Source: Sphingomonas baiyangensis
GTDB taxonomy: Bacteria; Pseudomonadota; Alphaproteobacteria; Sphingomonadales; Sphingomonadaceae
Direction: 5' to 3'
Length of the DNA stretch: 64,000 bases
Assembly: GCF_005144715.1 (NCBI RefSeq)
Contig: NZ_SWKR01000001.1
Span: 62,001 to 126,000 of the forward strand
The notes below the pieces were generated by a model. The model made no database searches. It was not told the DNA's origin and was given only the letters and a program-made list of their open reading frames with translations. How positions within the stretch are numbered: the stretch's first letter is position 1; each line of letters begins with the position of its first letter. This document shows, piece after piece, positions 39,026-47,561 of the stretch. The position numbers were made by a program, and so were the translations under genes.

Positions 39026-40872
39026 CGCCCGCCCCGCTCGTCGCGCTGGTCGGCAATCCCAATGCGGGCAAGTCGGCGCTGTTCAACGCGCTCACCGGCG
39101 CGCGGCAGAAAGTGGGCAATTATCCCGGCGTCACCGTCGAGCGCCATGCCGGGCGCAGCGAATTGCCCGATGGCCGCCCGGTCGAGCTGCTCGACCTGCC
39201 GGGCACCTACAGCCTCGATCCCGCCAGCCCCGACGAGCGCGTGACGCGCAACGTCGTGCTGGGCGAACTGGCGGGCGAGCGGCGGCCCGACGCGCTGATC
39301 GTCGTGGTCGATGCCGGCAACCTCGACAATCACCTGCGCTTCGTGCTGCAACTGAAGGCGCTGGGGCTGCCGATGGTGGTGGCGCTCAACATGGTCGATC
39401 TGGCGACGCGCGACGGGCTCGAACTCGATCCCGAGAAACTCGCGAGCGCGCTTGGCCTCCCCGTGGTGCCGACAGTGGCGGTGCGCCGGCGCGGGCTCGA
39501 CGAGCTGCGCGCGGCGCTGCACGAGGCGCTGCGCCGAGGGCCGCGGGCCGTACCGGCCGCAAGCGCGATCGCCGACCTGCGCAGTCTCCAGCGCGAGGCA
39601 CGCAGCATCGCCGCCGCCGCGATCATGAGCGAGACGGCGACGCGGCGGCTGGGCAACCGCTTCGATCGCATCGCGCTGCATCCGGTAAGCGGATCGGCGC
39701 TGCTGCTCGTCATGCTGTTCGTCATCTTCCAGGCGGTGTTCGCCTGGTCCGAGGCGCCGATCGGCTGGATCGAGAGCGGCATGGCGGCGCTGGGAGAGGG
39801 CGCGGCGGCGGTGCTGCCCAACGGCTTCTTCCAGTCGCTGATCGTCGACGGCGTGATCGCCGGCGTCGGCGGCGTCGTCGTGTTCCTGCCGCAGATCCTC
39901 ATCCTGTTCGCGTTCATCCTGCTGCTCGAGGCGTCGGGCTACATGGTGCGTGCGGCGTTCCTGATGGACCGGCTGATGGCATCGGCGGGCCTTTCCGGGC
40001 GCGCCTTCATCCCGCTGCTCTCGAGCTTCGCCTGCGCGATCCCCGGCATGATGGCGACGCGCAGCATCGACGACGAGAAGGACCGGTTGACGACGATCCT
40101 GATCGCGCCGCTGATGACCTGCTCGGCGCGGCTGCCCGTCTACACCATCATCATCGGCGCCTTCATTCCCGACCGCGCTATGGGTCCCGGCATCGGCTTG
40201 CAGGGGCTGGTACTCTTCGCGCTGTATCTCGCGGGCATCGTTGGCGCGTTCGTCGCGGCGCTCGTGCTGCGCCGCACCGTCACCAAGGGCGCGTCGTCGG
40301 GGTTCATGCTCGAGATGCCGCGCTACCAGTGGCCGCACGCGCGCGACCTGCTGCTGGGGCTGTGGCAGCGCGCCGCCGCGTTCCTGAAGCGCGCCGGCAG
40401 CATCATTCTGGTGACGACGATCGTGCTGTGGGCGCTGCTCACCTTTCCGCAGGCGCCCGAGGGGCAGAATCAGGTCGAATACTCGGCCGCCGGCCGCATC
40501 GCGAACGGTATCGAGGTGGTGGTCGCGCCGATCGGCTTCAATCGCGACATCGCGCTGGCGCTGCTGCCCGCGATGGCGGCGCGCGAAGTGGCGGTGGCGG
40601 CGATCGGCACCGTCTATGCCGTCGAGGATTCGGAGAGCGAGGGCGGCCAGGCGACGATCCGCGAGCAGTTGCAGGGCCGCTGGAGCCTGCCGACGGCGCT
40701 CGCCTTCCTCGCCTGGTTCGTGTTCGCGCCGCAATGCATCTCGACGATCGCCGTCGCGCGGCGCGAGACCAATGGCTGGAAATGGCCGGCGTTCATGGTC
40801 GGCTATCTGTTTGCGCTGGCCTATGTGGCGGCAGGACTGACCTACTGGATCGCGACGGCCGCAGGACTCTAG
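39022..40872 (+). CDS. feoB: Ferrous iron transporter B
   Basis: A 616-residue inner-membrane Fe2+ transporter with an N-terminal G domain. G1 is GNPNAGKSALFNALTG (about 11-26), the G2 region is NYPGVTVERHAG, G3 is DLPGTYSL, and G4 is NMVD. The core holds two Gate-type repeats with LLEASGYMVRAAFLMDR and LSSFACAIPGMMATR (Cys-containing, a proposed metal path). It is shorter than the 770-residue E. coli form but usual for this group, and lacks the extra C-terminal helices. The start overlaps the feoA stop by 4 bp. Confidence 0.96.
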   Translation: MTPAPLVALVGNPNAGKSALFNALTGARQKVGNYPGVTVERHAGRSELPDGRPVELLDLPGTYSLDPASPDERVTRNVVLGELAGERRPDALIVVVDAGNLDNHLRFVLQLKALGLPMVVALNMVDLATRDGLELDPEKLASALGLPVVPTVAVRRRGLDELRAALHEALRRGPRAVPAASAIADLRSLQREARSIAAAAIMSETATRRLGNRFDRIALHPVSGSALLLVMLFVIFQAVFAWSEAPIGWIESGMAALGEGAAAVLPNGFFQSLIVDGVIAGVGGVVVFLPQILILFAFILLLEASGYMVRAAFLMDRLMASAGLSGRAFIPLLSSFACAIPGMMATRSIDDEKDRLTTILIAPLMTCSARLPVYTIIIGAFIPDRAMGPGIGLQGLVLFALYLAGIVGAFVAALVLRRTVTKGASSGFMLEMPRYQWPHARDLLLGLWQRAAAFLKRAGSIILVTTIVLWALLTFPQAPEGQNQVEYSAAGRIANGIEVVVAPIGFNRDIALALLPAMAAREVAVAAIGTVYAVEDSESEGGQATIREQLQGRWSLPTALAFLAWFVFAPQCISTIAVARRETNGWKWPAFMVGYLFALAYVAAGLTYWIATAAGL

Positions 40873-40964
40873 TGTTTCTTGCGGCTGCGCCGGAGCGGGC
40901 CGGTGCGCGCCCTAAGCCGGCGATAGTGCTTGACGCCAGCGACACACCCTCGCACATCGCCGCG

Positions 40965-41771
40965 ATGGCCAATCCCGCCCGCGCGCGCCGCGCATCGAGC
41001 ACGCAGAAATCCGAATGGCGCGAAACGCTGGTGTTTCTCGTCAAGCTCGCTCTGTTCGTGTTCGTCATCCGCAGCTTCCTGTTCTCGCCCTTCGTCATCC
41101 CCTCGGGGTCGATGCTGCCGCGCACGCTGATCGGCGACTATCTGTTCATCACCAAGTGGAATTACGGTTATTCGCGTCACTCGCTGCCGCTGAGCCTGCC
41201 GCTCATCCCCGGCCGCATCCTCCCCTCGACGCCCGAGCGCGGCGACGTGGCGGTATTCAAGGCGCCGCCCGCCGACAACGAGGACTGGATCAAGCGCGTG
41301 ATCGGCCTGCCCGGTGACACGATTCAGATGCGCGGCGGCCAGCTCATCCTCAATGGCCGCGCGGTGCCCAAGCAGCGGATCGCCGATTTCGTGCTGCCGG
41401 TGACGCCCAATTTCGGCTGCGAGGCGGTGTTTCAGGACGACGACGCCGAGGGGCGCCCGATCTGCCGCTACCCGCAATATCGCGAGACGCTGCCCGGCGG
41501 GCGGAGCTATCTCGTGCTCGACCAGGGCTTCAGCCCCGCCGACGATACCGGCGTGTTCACCGTGCCCGCAGGCCATGTATTCATGATGGGCGACAATCGC
41601 GACGATTCGAAGGACAGCCGCTTCGCCGATTCGATCGGCTTCGTGCCGCTCGAGAATCTGCAGGGCAAGGCAGTCGTCACCTTCTGGTCGACCGATGGCA
41701 GCGCCTCTTGGCTCAAGCCCTGGACCTGGCCCGGCGCCACGCGATGGAGCCGCATCGGAGAGGGTTTTTGA
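40965..41771 (+). CDS. lepB: Signal peptidase I
   Basis: A 268-residue inner-membrane serine protease that removes Sec and Tat signal peptides. One N-terminal membrane segment (about 23-42, TLVFLVKLALFVFVIRSFLF) leads to the nucleophile motif PSGSMLPRTLIGD (about 47-59). The catalytic Lys lies in WIKRVIGLPGDTI, and the later box is MMGDNRDDSKDSR. ATG 40965 (MANPARARR) was chosen over upstream open frame, which is antisense or other-frame feoB. The stop overlaps the rnc TTG start (TTGA). Confidence 0.95.
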   Translation: MANPARARRASSTQKSEWRETLVFLVKLALFVFVIRSFLFSPFVIPSGSMLPRTLIGDYLFITKWNYGYSRHSLPLSLPLIPGRILPSTPERGDVAVFKAPPADNEDWIKRVIGLPGDTIQMRGGQLILNGRAVPKQRIADFVLPVTPNFGCEAVFQDDDAEGRPICRYPQYRETLPGGRSYLVLDQGFSPADDTGVFTVPAGHVFMMGDNRDDSKDSRFADSIGFVPLENLQGKAVVTFWSTDGSASWLKPWTWPGATRWSRIGEGF

Positions 41772-42439
41772 ACGATAGCGGCCTCGCCGCCTGGCTGGCC
41801 GACACGCTCGGCCACCCGCCCCACGACCTCGCCCGCTACGAACGCGCCCTGACGCATGGCAGCCAGGCGGGCCGCAACTATGAGCGGCTCGAGTTCCTCG
41901 GCGACCGCGTGCTGGGGCTGACGATCGCCGAATGGCTGTACGAACGCTTTGCCGACGAGCCCGAGGGCAAGCTCTCGCGCCGGCTCAACGCGCTGGTCAC
42001 GGGCGCGGTGTGCGCCGAGGTGGCGCGCGAGCTCGGCGTGCCCGCGCGGCTGCGGCTGGGCAAGCAGGCGCGCGACGACGGCGTCAACGACAGCGACAAT
42101 GTGCTGGGCGACGTGGTCGAGGCGCTGATCGGCGCGCTCTATCTCGACCACGGGCTCGATGCCGCGCGCGCCTTCATCCGCCGCGCCTGGGGCGAGCGCA
42201 TCGGCGCGCAAGCGGCCGCTCCCCGCCATCCCAAATCGGCGTTGCAGGAATGGGCCGCCGCCAACCAGCGCCGCCCGCCCGAATATGCGCTGCTCGATCG
42301 CTCGGGGCCGCACCACGCCCCGCGCTTCACCGTGCGCGTGACGATCGGCAAGCTCGCCGACGCCGAGGCGACGGGCAGCTCGAAGCAGGAGGCGGAGACG
42401 GCGGCGGCGGCGGCGCTGCTGGCGAAGCTGGGGGGGTGA
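41768..42439 (+). CDS. rnc: Ribonuclease III
   Basis: A 223-residue double-strand RNA endonuclease for rRNA and mRNA processing. The nuclease domain has ERLEFLGDRVLGL (signature; Arg replaces the more usual Ala after GD) and the second acidic cluster DNVLGDVVEALIGALYLD. The dsRBD (about 150-223) has HPKSALQEWAAAN and ending EAETAAAAALLAKLGG. The start is TTG at 41768 with GGAGAGGG upstream; it overlaps lepB by 4 bp, and the stop overlaps the next gene (GTGA). lepB-rnc-era order is classic. Confidence 0.94.
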   Translation: MNDSGLAAWLADTLGHPPHDLARYERALTHGSQAGRNYERLEFLGDRVLGLTIAEWLYERFADEPEGKLSRRLNALVTGAVCAEVARELGVPARLRLGKQARDDGVNDSDNVLGDVVEALIGALYLDHGLDAARAFIRRAWGERIGAQAAAPRHPKSALQEWAAANQRRPPEYALLDRSGPHHAPRFTVRVTIGKLADAEATGSSKQEAETAAAAALLAKLGG

Positions 42440-42837
42440 GCTTCTTCGCATATCTCCTGCGATGCAACGACGGCAGCTTCTACGCCGGACACACCGATGC
42501 GCTCGAATGGCGGATCGCGCAGCATCATGCGGGCGAGGGTTCTGCGCACACGAAGCACCGCCGGCCGGTCGAGCTGGTCTGGAGCAACGCTTTCCCTACT
42601 CGGTTGGAAGCGCTTGAGGCCGAGCGCCGGATCAAGGGTTGGTCACGAGCGAAAAAGGAGGCATTGGTGCGTGGCGACTGGACCGGCATGCAATTGCTTT
42701 CACGAAACTGGCAAACCGAGGGCCGCCCTTCGACGGGCTCAGGGCGAACGGTAGAAGGCGATACCAGAAACGCCGTTCGCCCTGAGCTTGTCGAAGGGCG
42801 GCCATCATCTCGATTGAAGAATGACGCACATGGCTGA
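42436..42837 (+). CDS. GIY-YIG nuclease-family protein with repeat-derived C-terminus
   Basis: A 133-residue protein. The first ~90 residues form a GIY-YIG domain: FFAYLLRCNDGSFYAGHT carries both strands of the motif, followed by RIAQHHAGEG, RPVELVWSNAF, and ERRIKGWSRAKKEALV. The rest (about from 95) is translated from an inverted repeat element at 42721-42803: RPSTGSGRTVEG, then VRPELVEGRPS. So the original C-terminus was probably lost or extended by repeat insertion. GTG start overlaps the rnc stop by 4 bp; the stop falls 16 bp inside era. The role of these stand-alone proteins (YhbQ-like) in DNA repair is unclear. Confidence 0.82.
   Translation: MSFFAYLLRCNDGSFYAGHTDALEWRIAQHHAGEGSAHTKHRRPVELVWSNAFPTRLEALEAERRIKGWSRAKKEALVRGDWTGMQLLSRNWQTEGRPSTGSGRTVEGDTRNAVRPELVEGRPSSRLKNDAHG
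42721..42803. repeat. Inverted repeat pair (RPELVEG-type) inside the GIY-YIG gene
   Basis: The two 31-bp arms (42721-42751 and 42773-42803) are inverted copies with two mismatches around a 21-bp centre. The arms contain GCCCTTCGAC and GGGCGAACGG, sequences widespread in sphingomonad intergenic repeats. Here the element lies in coding sequence and ends 18 bp before the era start. Confidence 0.8.
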
Positions 42838-43741
42838 CGACACCACCCCCTCCCCCCGTTGCGGCCTGATCGCCGTGGTCGGCGCGCCCAATGCGGGCAA
42901 GTCGACGCTCGTCAATGCGCTCGTCGGCCAGAAGGTGGCGATCGTCAGCCCCAAGGCGCAGACCACGCGCACGCGGCTGATGGGCATTGCGATCGAGGGC
43001 GAGACGCAGTTGCTGCTGGTCGATACGCCGGGCATCTTCGATCCCAAGCGCCGGCTCGATCGCGCGATGGTATCGGCGGCGTGGGAAGGTGCGACGGGCG
43101 CCGATGCGCTCGCGCTGGTGGTCGATGCCAAGGGCGGGCTACCCGAAAAAGTGACGGCGATCGCCGATCGGCTGGCACCGCGCAGCGAACCCAAGATCCT
43201 CGTGCTCAACAAGGTCGATCTGGCCGACAAGCCCCGGCTGCTCACGCACGCCCAGCGCCTGAACGAACGCGTCGGCTTCGACGAGACGTTCTTCGTTTCC
43301 GCCACCACCGGCGACGGCATCGCCGAACTCAAGGCCGCGCTCGCCGCGCGGATGCCTGAGGGGCCATGGCATTTCCCCGAGGACCAGGTGTCCGACGCGA
43401 GCGAGCGGATGCTCGCCGCCGAAGTGACGCGCGAGCAGCTCTATCTCCAGCTCCACGCCGAGCTGCCCTATGCCAGCGCCGTCGACACCGAGAAATATGC
43501 CGAGCGGCCCGACGGATCGGTCGAGATCCACCAGCAGATCCTCGTCGCGCGCGATACGCAGCGTGCGATCGTTCTCGGCAAGGGCGGCGCGCGCATCCGC
43601 GAGGTGGGCGCACGCGCACGCGCCGAACTGTCGCGCATCATGGGCGTGCCGGTGCATCTGTACCTGCACGTCAAGGTCAAGCCCGGCTGGGACGAGGATC
43701 GCAGCGTTTACCGCGACATCGGGCTCGACTGGGTCGACTGA
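42821..43741 (+). CDS. era: GTPase Era
   Basis: A 306-residue ribosome-assembly GTPase acting on 16S rRNA. G1 is GAPNAGKSTLVNAL, G2 region PKAQTTRTRLMG, G3 DTPGIFDP, G4 NKVD (in LVLNKVDLADK). The C-terminal KH domain has IHQQILVARDTQRAIVLGKG and GARIREVGARARAEL. ATG 42821 (GAAG upstream) is used; ATG 42830 is an alternative. It overlaps the GIY-YIG gene by 17 bp. Confidence 0.97.
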   Translation: MTHMADDTTPSPRCGLIAVVGAPNAGKSTLVNALVGQKVAIVSPKAQTTRTRLMGIAIEGETQLLLVDTPGIFDPKRRLDRAMVSAAWEGATGADALALVVDAKGGLPEKVTAIADRLAPRSEPKILVLNKVDLADKPRLLTHAQRLNERVGFDETFFVSATTGDGIAELKAALAARMPEGPWHFPEDQVSDASERMLAAEVTREQLYLQLHAELPYASAVDTEKYAERPDGSVEIHQQILVARDTQRAIVLGKGGARIREVGARARAELSRIMGVPVHLYLHVKVKPGWDEDRSVYRDIGLDWVD

Positions 43742-43747
43742 ACGCGC

Positions 43748-44470
43748 TCAGTTCGCGAGCAGCGCATCGACCCATTGCGGCACCAGATCGCCCGCGCGGC
43801 CCATCCGGCTCTCGGCGAAGAAGATGCTGCCCTGCGAGGGCTCAAAATTGATCTCGAGCGTGTCGGCGCCATGCCAGCGCGCGGTCTGGACGAAGCCCGC
43901 CGCCGGATAGACCGCGCCCGACGTGCCGATCGAGACGAACAGGTCGCACCGCGCCAGCGCCGCCTCGATCCGTTCCATCGCTTAGGGCATCTCGCCGAAG
44001 AACACGATGTCAGGGCGCAAGGCCGGCGCATCGCATGATGGGCACCGCGTGCCGGGCGCGAGCGCGCCGTCCCACGGCTGCCGCGCGTCGCACGCTGCGC
44101 ACAGCGCCGACTTCAACTTGCCATGCATGTGGAGCAGGCGCCGCGCCCCCGCGCGTTCGTGCAGATCGTCGACATTCTGCGTGACGATCAGCAACTCGCT
44201 AAGCCACGCAGCATCGAGCCGCGCCAGCGCATGATGCGCGGCATTGGGCTCGACCGTCGCCAGCGCCGCGCGCCGCAGATCGTAGAAGCGGTGCACCAGT
44301 GCCGGATCGGCGGCGAGTGCTTCGGGTGTGCACACGTCCTCGACGCGGTGTCCTTCCCACAGCCCGCCCGGCCCGCGGAACGTCGCGACGCTGCTTTCGG
44401 CCGAGATGCCCGCGCCGGTCAGCACGACGATGTTCGCGACGTCTTTCATCGAAGCTGGATAGCGATCCAT
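43748..44470 (-). pseudogene. cobB: NAD-dependent protein deacylase (CobB-type sirtuin), broken by one in-frame stop
   Basis: The same frame encodes an entire sirtuin, about 240 codons, but a TAA at 43982-43984 splits it after FFGEMP. The first part has the NAD motif GAGISAESSVATFRGPGG, TQNVDDLHERAG, catalytic His in HMHG, and a zinc-ribbon CAAC/CPSC. The second part (43748-43978) has FVSIGTSGAVYPAAGF and the remaining Rossmann strands. Family members usually have Tyr at the stop position (MPY), so a single base change from TAC or TAT would explain it. ATG at 43978 lies one codon after the stop and could restart. ATG 44470 was chosen for its GGAG; ATG 44449 is an alternative. Confidence 0.85.
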
Positions 44471-44508
44471 TCGCTCCGCCGCCAGCGCGGCCGCCACTAA
44501 TACCATGT

Positions 44509-44520
44509 GACCGATATCAG
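44509..44520. promoter_or_regulatory. Direct repeat GACCGATATCAG, copy 1 (candidate operator)
   Basis: An identical 12-mer occurs again at 44642-44653, 133 bp on, both upstream of the TonB receptor gene. With flanks, both read TGNGACCGATATCAG, partly palindromic. It resembles LacI-type half-sites of alphaproteobacteria, but that is only an inference. Confidence 0.35.
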
Positions 44521-44591
44521 GAGAGTTCGTTTAGCCAACGATGCGTTGGGCCTTGCCAGCGCGTTGCTCTCTAAAGGCGCCACACGGTCGA

Positions 44592-44608
44592 TGTCATCGC
44601 ATATGACA
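44592..44608. promoter_or_regulatory. Inverted repeat TGTCAT-N5-ATGACA (candidate operator)
   Basis: Perfect 6-bp arms with a 5-bp spacer, about 80 bp upstream of the TonB-receptor ATG and between the two GACCGATATCAG copies. The size and GT/AC content suit a GntR- or LacI-family dimer. Confidence 0.35.
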
Positions 44609-44641
44609 GGGATTGCCAAGGCCCCTGTAGATGCGTAATGG

Positions 44642-44653
44642 GACCGATATCAG
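44642..44653. promoter_or_regulatory. Direct repeat GACCGATATCAG, copy 2 (candidate operator)
   Basis: The second exact copy of the 12-mer, 35 bp before the receptor start codon, in a position where a repressor would block transcription. Confidence 0.35.
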
Positions 44654-44688
44654 ACAAGGCACGAGCGTGCCGCACTTGGGAGGATGGC

Positions 44689-47532
44689 ATGAACGGATTT
44701 TGTTCGTCCGCACGCATGATGACGGCCCTCATGGGCAGCGGCGTCGCGCTATGGGCATTGGCGGCGGGTACCGCGCAGGCGCAGACCGCCACGCCGGCCG
44801 ATCCGGTCGCGGCCGAACAGGTCGATCAGGGCGGCGAGATCGTCGTCACCGGATCGCGCATCGTCCGCTCGGGCTTCGATGCCCCCACGCCCGTCACCGT
44901 GCTCGGCGAGGAACGGCTCGATCAGCGCGCCATCACCAATGTCGGCGAGGCGCTCAACGAGCTGCCCTCGTTCCGTCCGCTGGTGACGCCCGCGACGCAG
45001 CAGGCAGCCGGCGGCAATATCGGCGCCCGCGTGCTCGACCTGCGCGGCCTTGGCGCCACGCGCACGCTGGTGCTGCTCGACGGCAAGCGCTTCGTCCCCT
45101 CGACCACGCAGGGCACGATCGACGTCAACCTCATTCCCAGCTCGATCGTGTCGCGCACCGAGGTCGTGACCGGCGGCGCATCGGCAGCCTATGGTTCGGA
45201 CGCGGTGGCGGGCGTGGTCAACTTCATCCTCGATCGCAATCTGCAAGGCCTGCGCGCCTCGGTGCAGGCGGGCATTTCCGAGCGCGGCGACGGCGGCAAC
45301 CAGAATGTGCAGCTCGCCTGGGGATCGCGCTTCGCCGACGGTCGCGGGCATTTCATGGTCGCCGCCGAATATGACAATTCGGAAGGGCTGGGCGACTGCT
45401 ACACGCGCGACTGGTGCCCCAACGAGCAGCTGATCGGCAACACGCCCGCCGGCTTCGGCGGCCTGCCCGCCAGCATCCGCGGCGGCCCCGCCGGCACCGG
45501 CACGCTTTCGTCGGGCGGGCTGATCGTCGCCAATTCGGGGCCGTTGCGCGGCCTCGCCTTCCGCCCCGACGGCAGCACGTTCAACTATGATTTTGGCACG
45601 ATCTTCGGCAGCAATCCCTCGCCGCTGTTCACGCTCGGCGGCACCGAATCGGGTCGCAACGGCTTTCTCGACGGCATCCTGCTGATCCCACCCGTCGAGC
45701 GCGTGGTGGGCTATGCCACCGGATCGTTCGAGTTTTCGGATGCGCTGAAGGCCAGCATCGATCTGTCCTATGGCCGTGTCGACGGCACCGTCATCGGCTC
45801 GGTCGCGCGCTCGACCGCGACGATCCAGCGCGACAACGCCTTCCTGCCCGCGGGCGTCGCGGCACTGCTCGACGCCAACAACCTTACCTCGTTCACGCTG
45901 GGCCGCGCGTTCGGCGATCTCGGCGGATCGGTGAACAACGCGCGCAACGAAACGTACCGCGCCGTCCTGTCGCTCGAAGGGCGCATCGCCGACGGCTGGC
46001 GCTGGGACGCCTATTATCAATATGGCCGCAACGAATTCCGCCAGGACTATACCGGCAACGTCGTCAACGCCCGCGTCGCGCGCGCCGTCGATGCGGTGAA
46101 TGTCGGCGGGCAGATCGTCTGCCGCGTCAATGCCGATGCCAATCCCGCCAACAACGACAGCGCGTGCGTGCCGCTCAACATCTTCGGCGCCGGCAATGTC
46201 TCGCCGGCGGCGGCGGCCTATGTCGCGCCTTCGGGCTTCCAGTCGACCGACACGACGCAGCATGTCGTCGCTGCCAACGTCAACGGATCGCTGTTCGCGC
46301 TGCCCGGCGGCGACTTCGCGATCGCGGTGGGCGGCGAGTATCGCAACGACGATGCGACCGGCGCCGCCGACGCGCTGTCGACCGCCAACGCCTTCTGGTC
46401 GTTCAACGGCAAGGCGGTGACGGGCACGATCAGCGTGGTCGAAGGCTATGTCGAAGCCGTCGCGCCGCTGCTGCGCGACGTGAGTTTCGCCGAGACGCTC
46501 GAGCTTAACGGCGCGGTGCGCCAGACGCATTACAACCGGTCGAGCCCCGGCCTCACCGACAGCAGCGTCGATGCGACGACGTGGAAAGTGGGCGCGGTCT
46601 GGGCGCCGATCGAGGCGGTACGCTTCCGCGCCACGCGCTCGCGCGACATCCGCGCGCCCAACCTCACCGAATTGTTCGGCCCGGTCACGCTGGGGCGCAC
46701 GACGGTGGTCGATCCGCAGAACAACGGCGCACAGATCCAGGTCGATGCCTTTTCGGGCGCCAACCAGCAGCTCGCGCCCGAGACTGCCGATACCTGGACC
46801 GCGGGCGTAGTGCTGGCGCCGCGCGGGGCGCTGGGCGGCATCCGCCTCGCCGTCGACTATTACGACATCGACCTCAAGGGCGCGATCTCGACGCTGGGGT
46901 CGCAGGTGCTCGTCGATCGCTGCTTCGGCGGCCAGACCGAGCTTTGCCAGTTCATCGAGCGCAATGCCGCCGGCACGCTGACGCGCGTCAGCGACGTGCT
47001 CCAGAATGTGAGCTCGATCCGCAACCGCGGCATCGACTTCGAAGCGAGCTACCGCACCTCAGTGGGTGCCGGCAGCCTCGATTTCCGCGTGCTCGCCACG
47101 CACTATCTCGAACTGTCGATCGGCGGCGTCGATCGTACCGGCCAGACCGGCTTCCGCCCCGGCACGACGACGGGCGTGCCCGACTGGATCGTGGACGGTA
47201 CGATCGTGTGGACGAGCGGCAATTTCTCGCTCAACGCGCACGGCAAGTACATCCCGCAAGGCGTGTTCGACACGACGCTGCTCGGCCCCGAGGATGATGG
47301 CTATTCGCCCAACCTGCCCAACAGCATCAACACCAACCGTGTCGACAGCCGCTTCTACCTCGATCTGGGCGCGACGTTCGAGGTCGACGAGGGCTTCGAG
47401 ATGTTCGGCGTGGTCAACAACGTGCTCGATCGCGATCCGCCGCTGGCGGCCAGCGCGCAGGGCGGCACCAACCAGGTCTATTTTGATCCCATCGGCCGCT
47501 ACTTCAAGGTCGGTGCACGCATCCGCATGTAA
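44689..47532 (+). CDS. TonB-dependent receptor
   Basis: A 947-residue outer-membrane active importer. ATG 44689 follows GGGAGGA and gives a signal peptide MNGFCSSARMMTALMGSGVA (plus LWALAAGTAQA). The TonB box region is GGEIVVTGSRIVRSGFDAPT; plug motifs are ALNELPSFRPL, RVLDLRGLGATRTLVLLDGK and VTGGASAAYGSDAVAGVVNF. The barrel ends in the typical aromatic-rich strand with YFKVGARIRM. Long plug and style match catabolite importers of sphingomonads rather than siderophore receptors. It lies 29 bp before an isocitrate lyase/PEP mutase family gene, with which it is probably cotranscribed. Confidence 0.95.
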   Translation: MNGFCSSARMMTALMGSGVALWALAAGTAQAQTATPADPVAAEQVDQGGEIVVTGSRIVRSGFDAPTPVTVLGEERLDQRAITNVGEALNELPSFRPLVTPATQQAAGGNIGARVLDLRGLGATRTLVLLDGKRFVPSTTQGTIDVNLIPSSIVSRTEVVTGGASAAYGSDAVAGVVNFILDRNLQGLRASVQAGISERGDGGNQNVQLAWGSRFADGRGHFMVAAEYDNSEGLGDCYTRDWCPNEQLIGNTPAGFGGLPASIRGGPAGTGTLSSGGLIVANSGPLRGLAFRPDGSTFNYDFGTIFGSNPSPLFTLGGTESGRNGFLDGILLIPPVERVVGYATGSFEFSDALKASIDLSYGRVDGTVIGSVARSTATIQRDNAFLPAGVAALLDANNLTSFTLGRAFGDLGGSVNNARNETYRAVLSLEGRIADGWRWDAYYQYGRNEFRQDYTGNVVNARVARAVDAVNVGGQIVCRVNADANPANNDSACVPLNIFGAGNVSPAAAAYVAPSGFQSTDTTQHVVAANVNGSLFALPGGDFAIAVGGEYRNDDATGAADALSTANAFWSFNGKAVTGTISVVEGYVEAVAPLLRDVSFAETLELNGAVRQTHYNRSSPGLTDSSVDATTWKVGAVWAPIEAVRFRATRSRDIRAPNLTELFGPVTLGRTTVVDPQNNGAQIQVDAFSGANQQLAPETADTWTAGVVLAPRGALGGIRLAVDYYDIDLKGAISTLGSQVLVDRCFGGQTELCQFIERNAAGTLTRVSDVLQNVSSIRNRGIDFEASYRTSVGAGSLDFRVLATHYLELSIGGVDRTGQTGFRPGTTTGVPDWIVDGTIVWTSGNFSLNAHGKYIPQGVFDTTLLGPEDDGYSPNLPNSINTNRVDSRFYLDLGATFEVDEGFEMFGVVNNVLDRDPPLAASAQGGTNQVYFDPIGRYFKVGARIRM

Positions 47533-47561
47533 TCGGTTCAATCCAAGGAAAAGTGTAGCTC

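Noticed and set aside
43748..43978. Independent 76-aa protein
   Set aside because: It is the C-terminal part of the sirtuin in the same frame, beyond the TAA.
44749..46530. 593-codon minus-strand open frame
   Set aside because: Antisense of the second TonB receptor, whose signal peptide and plug motifs are clear.
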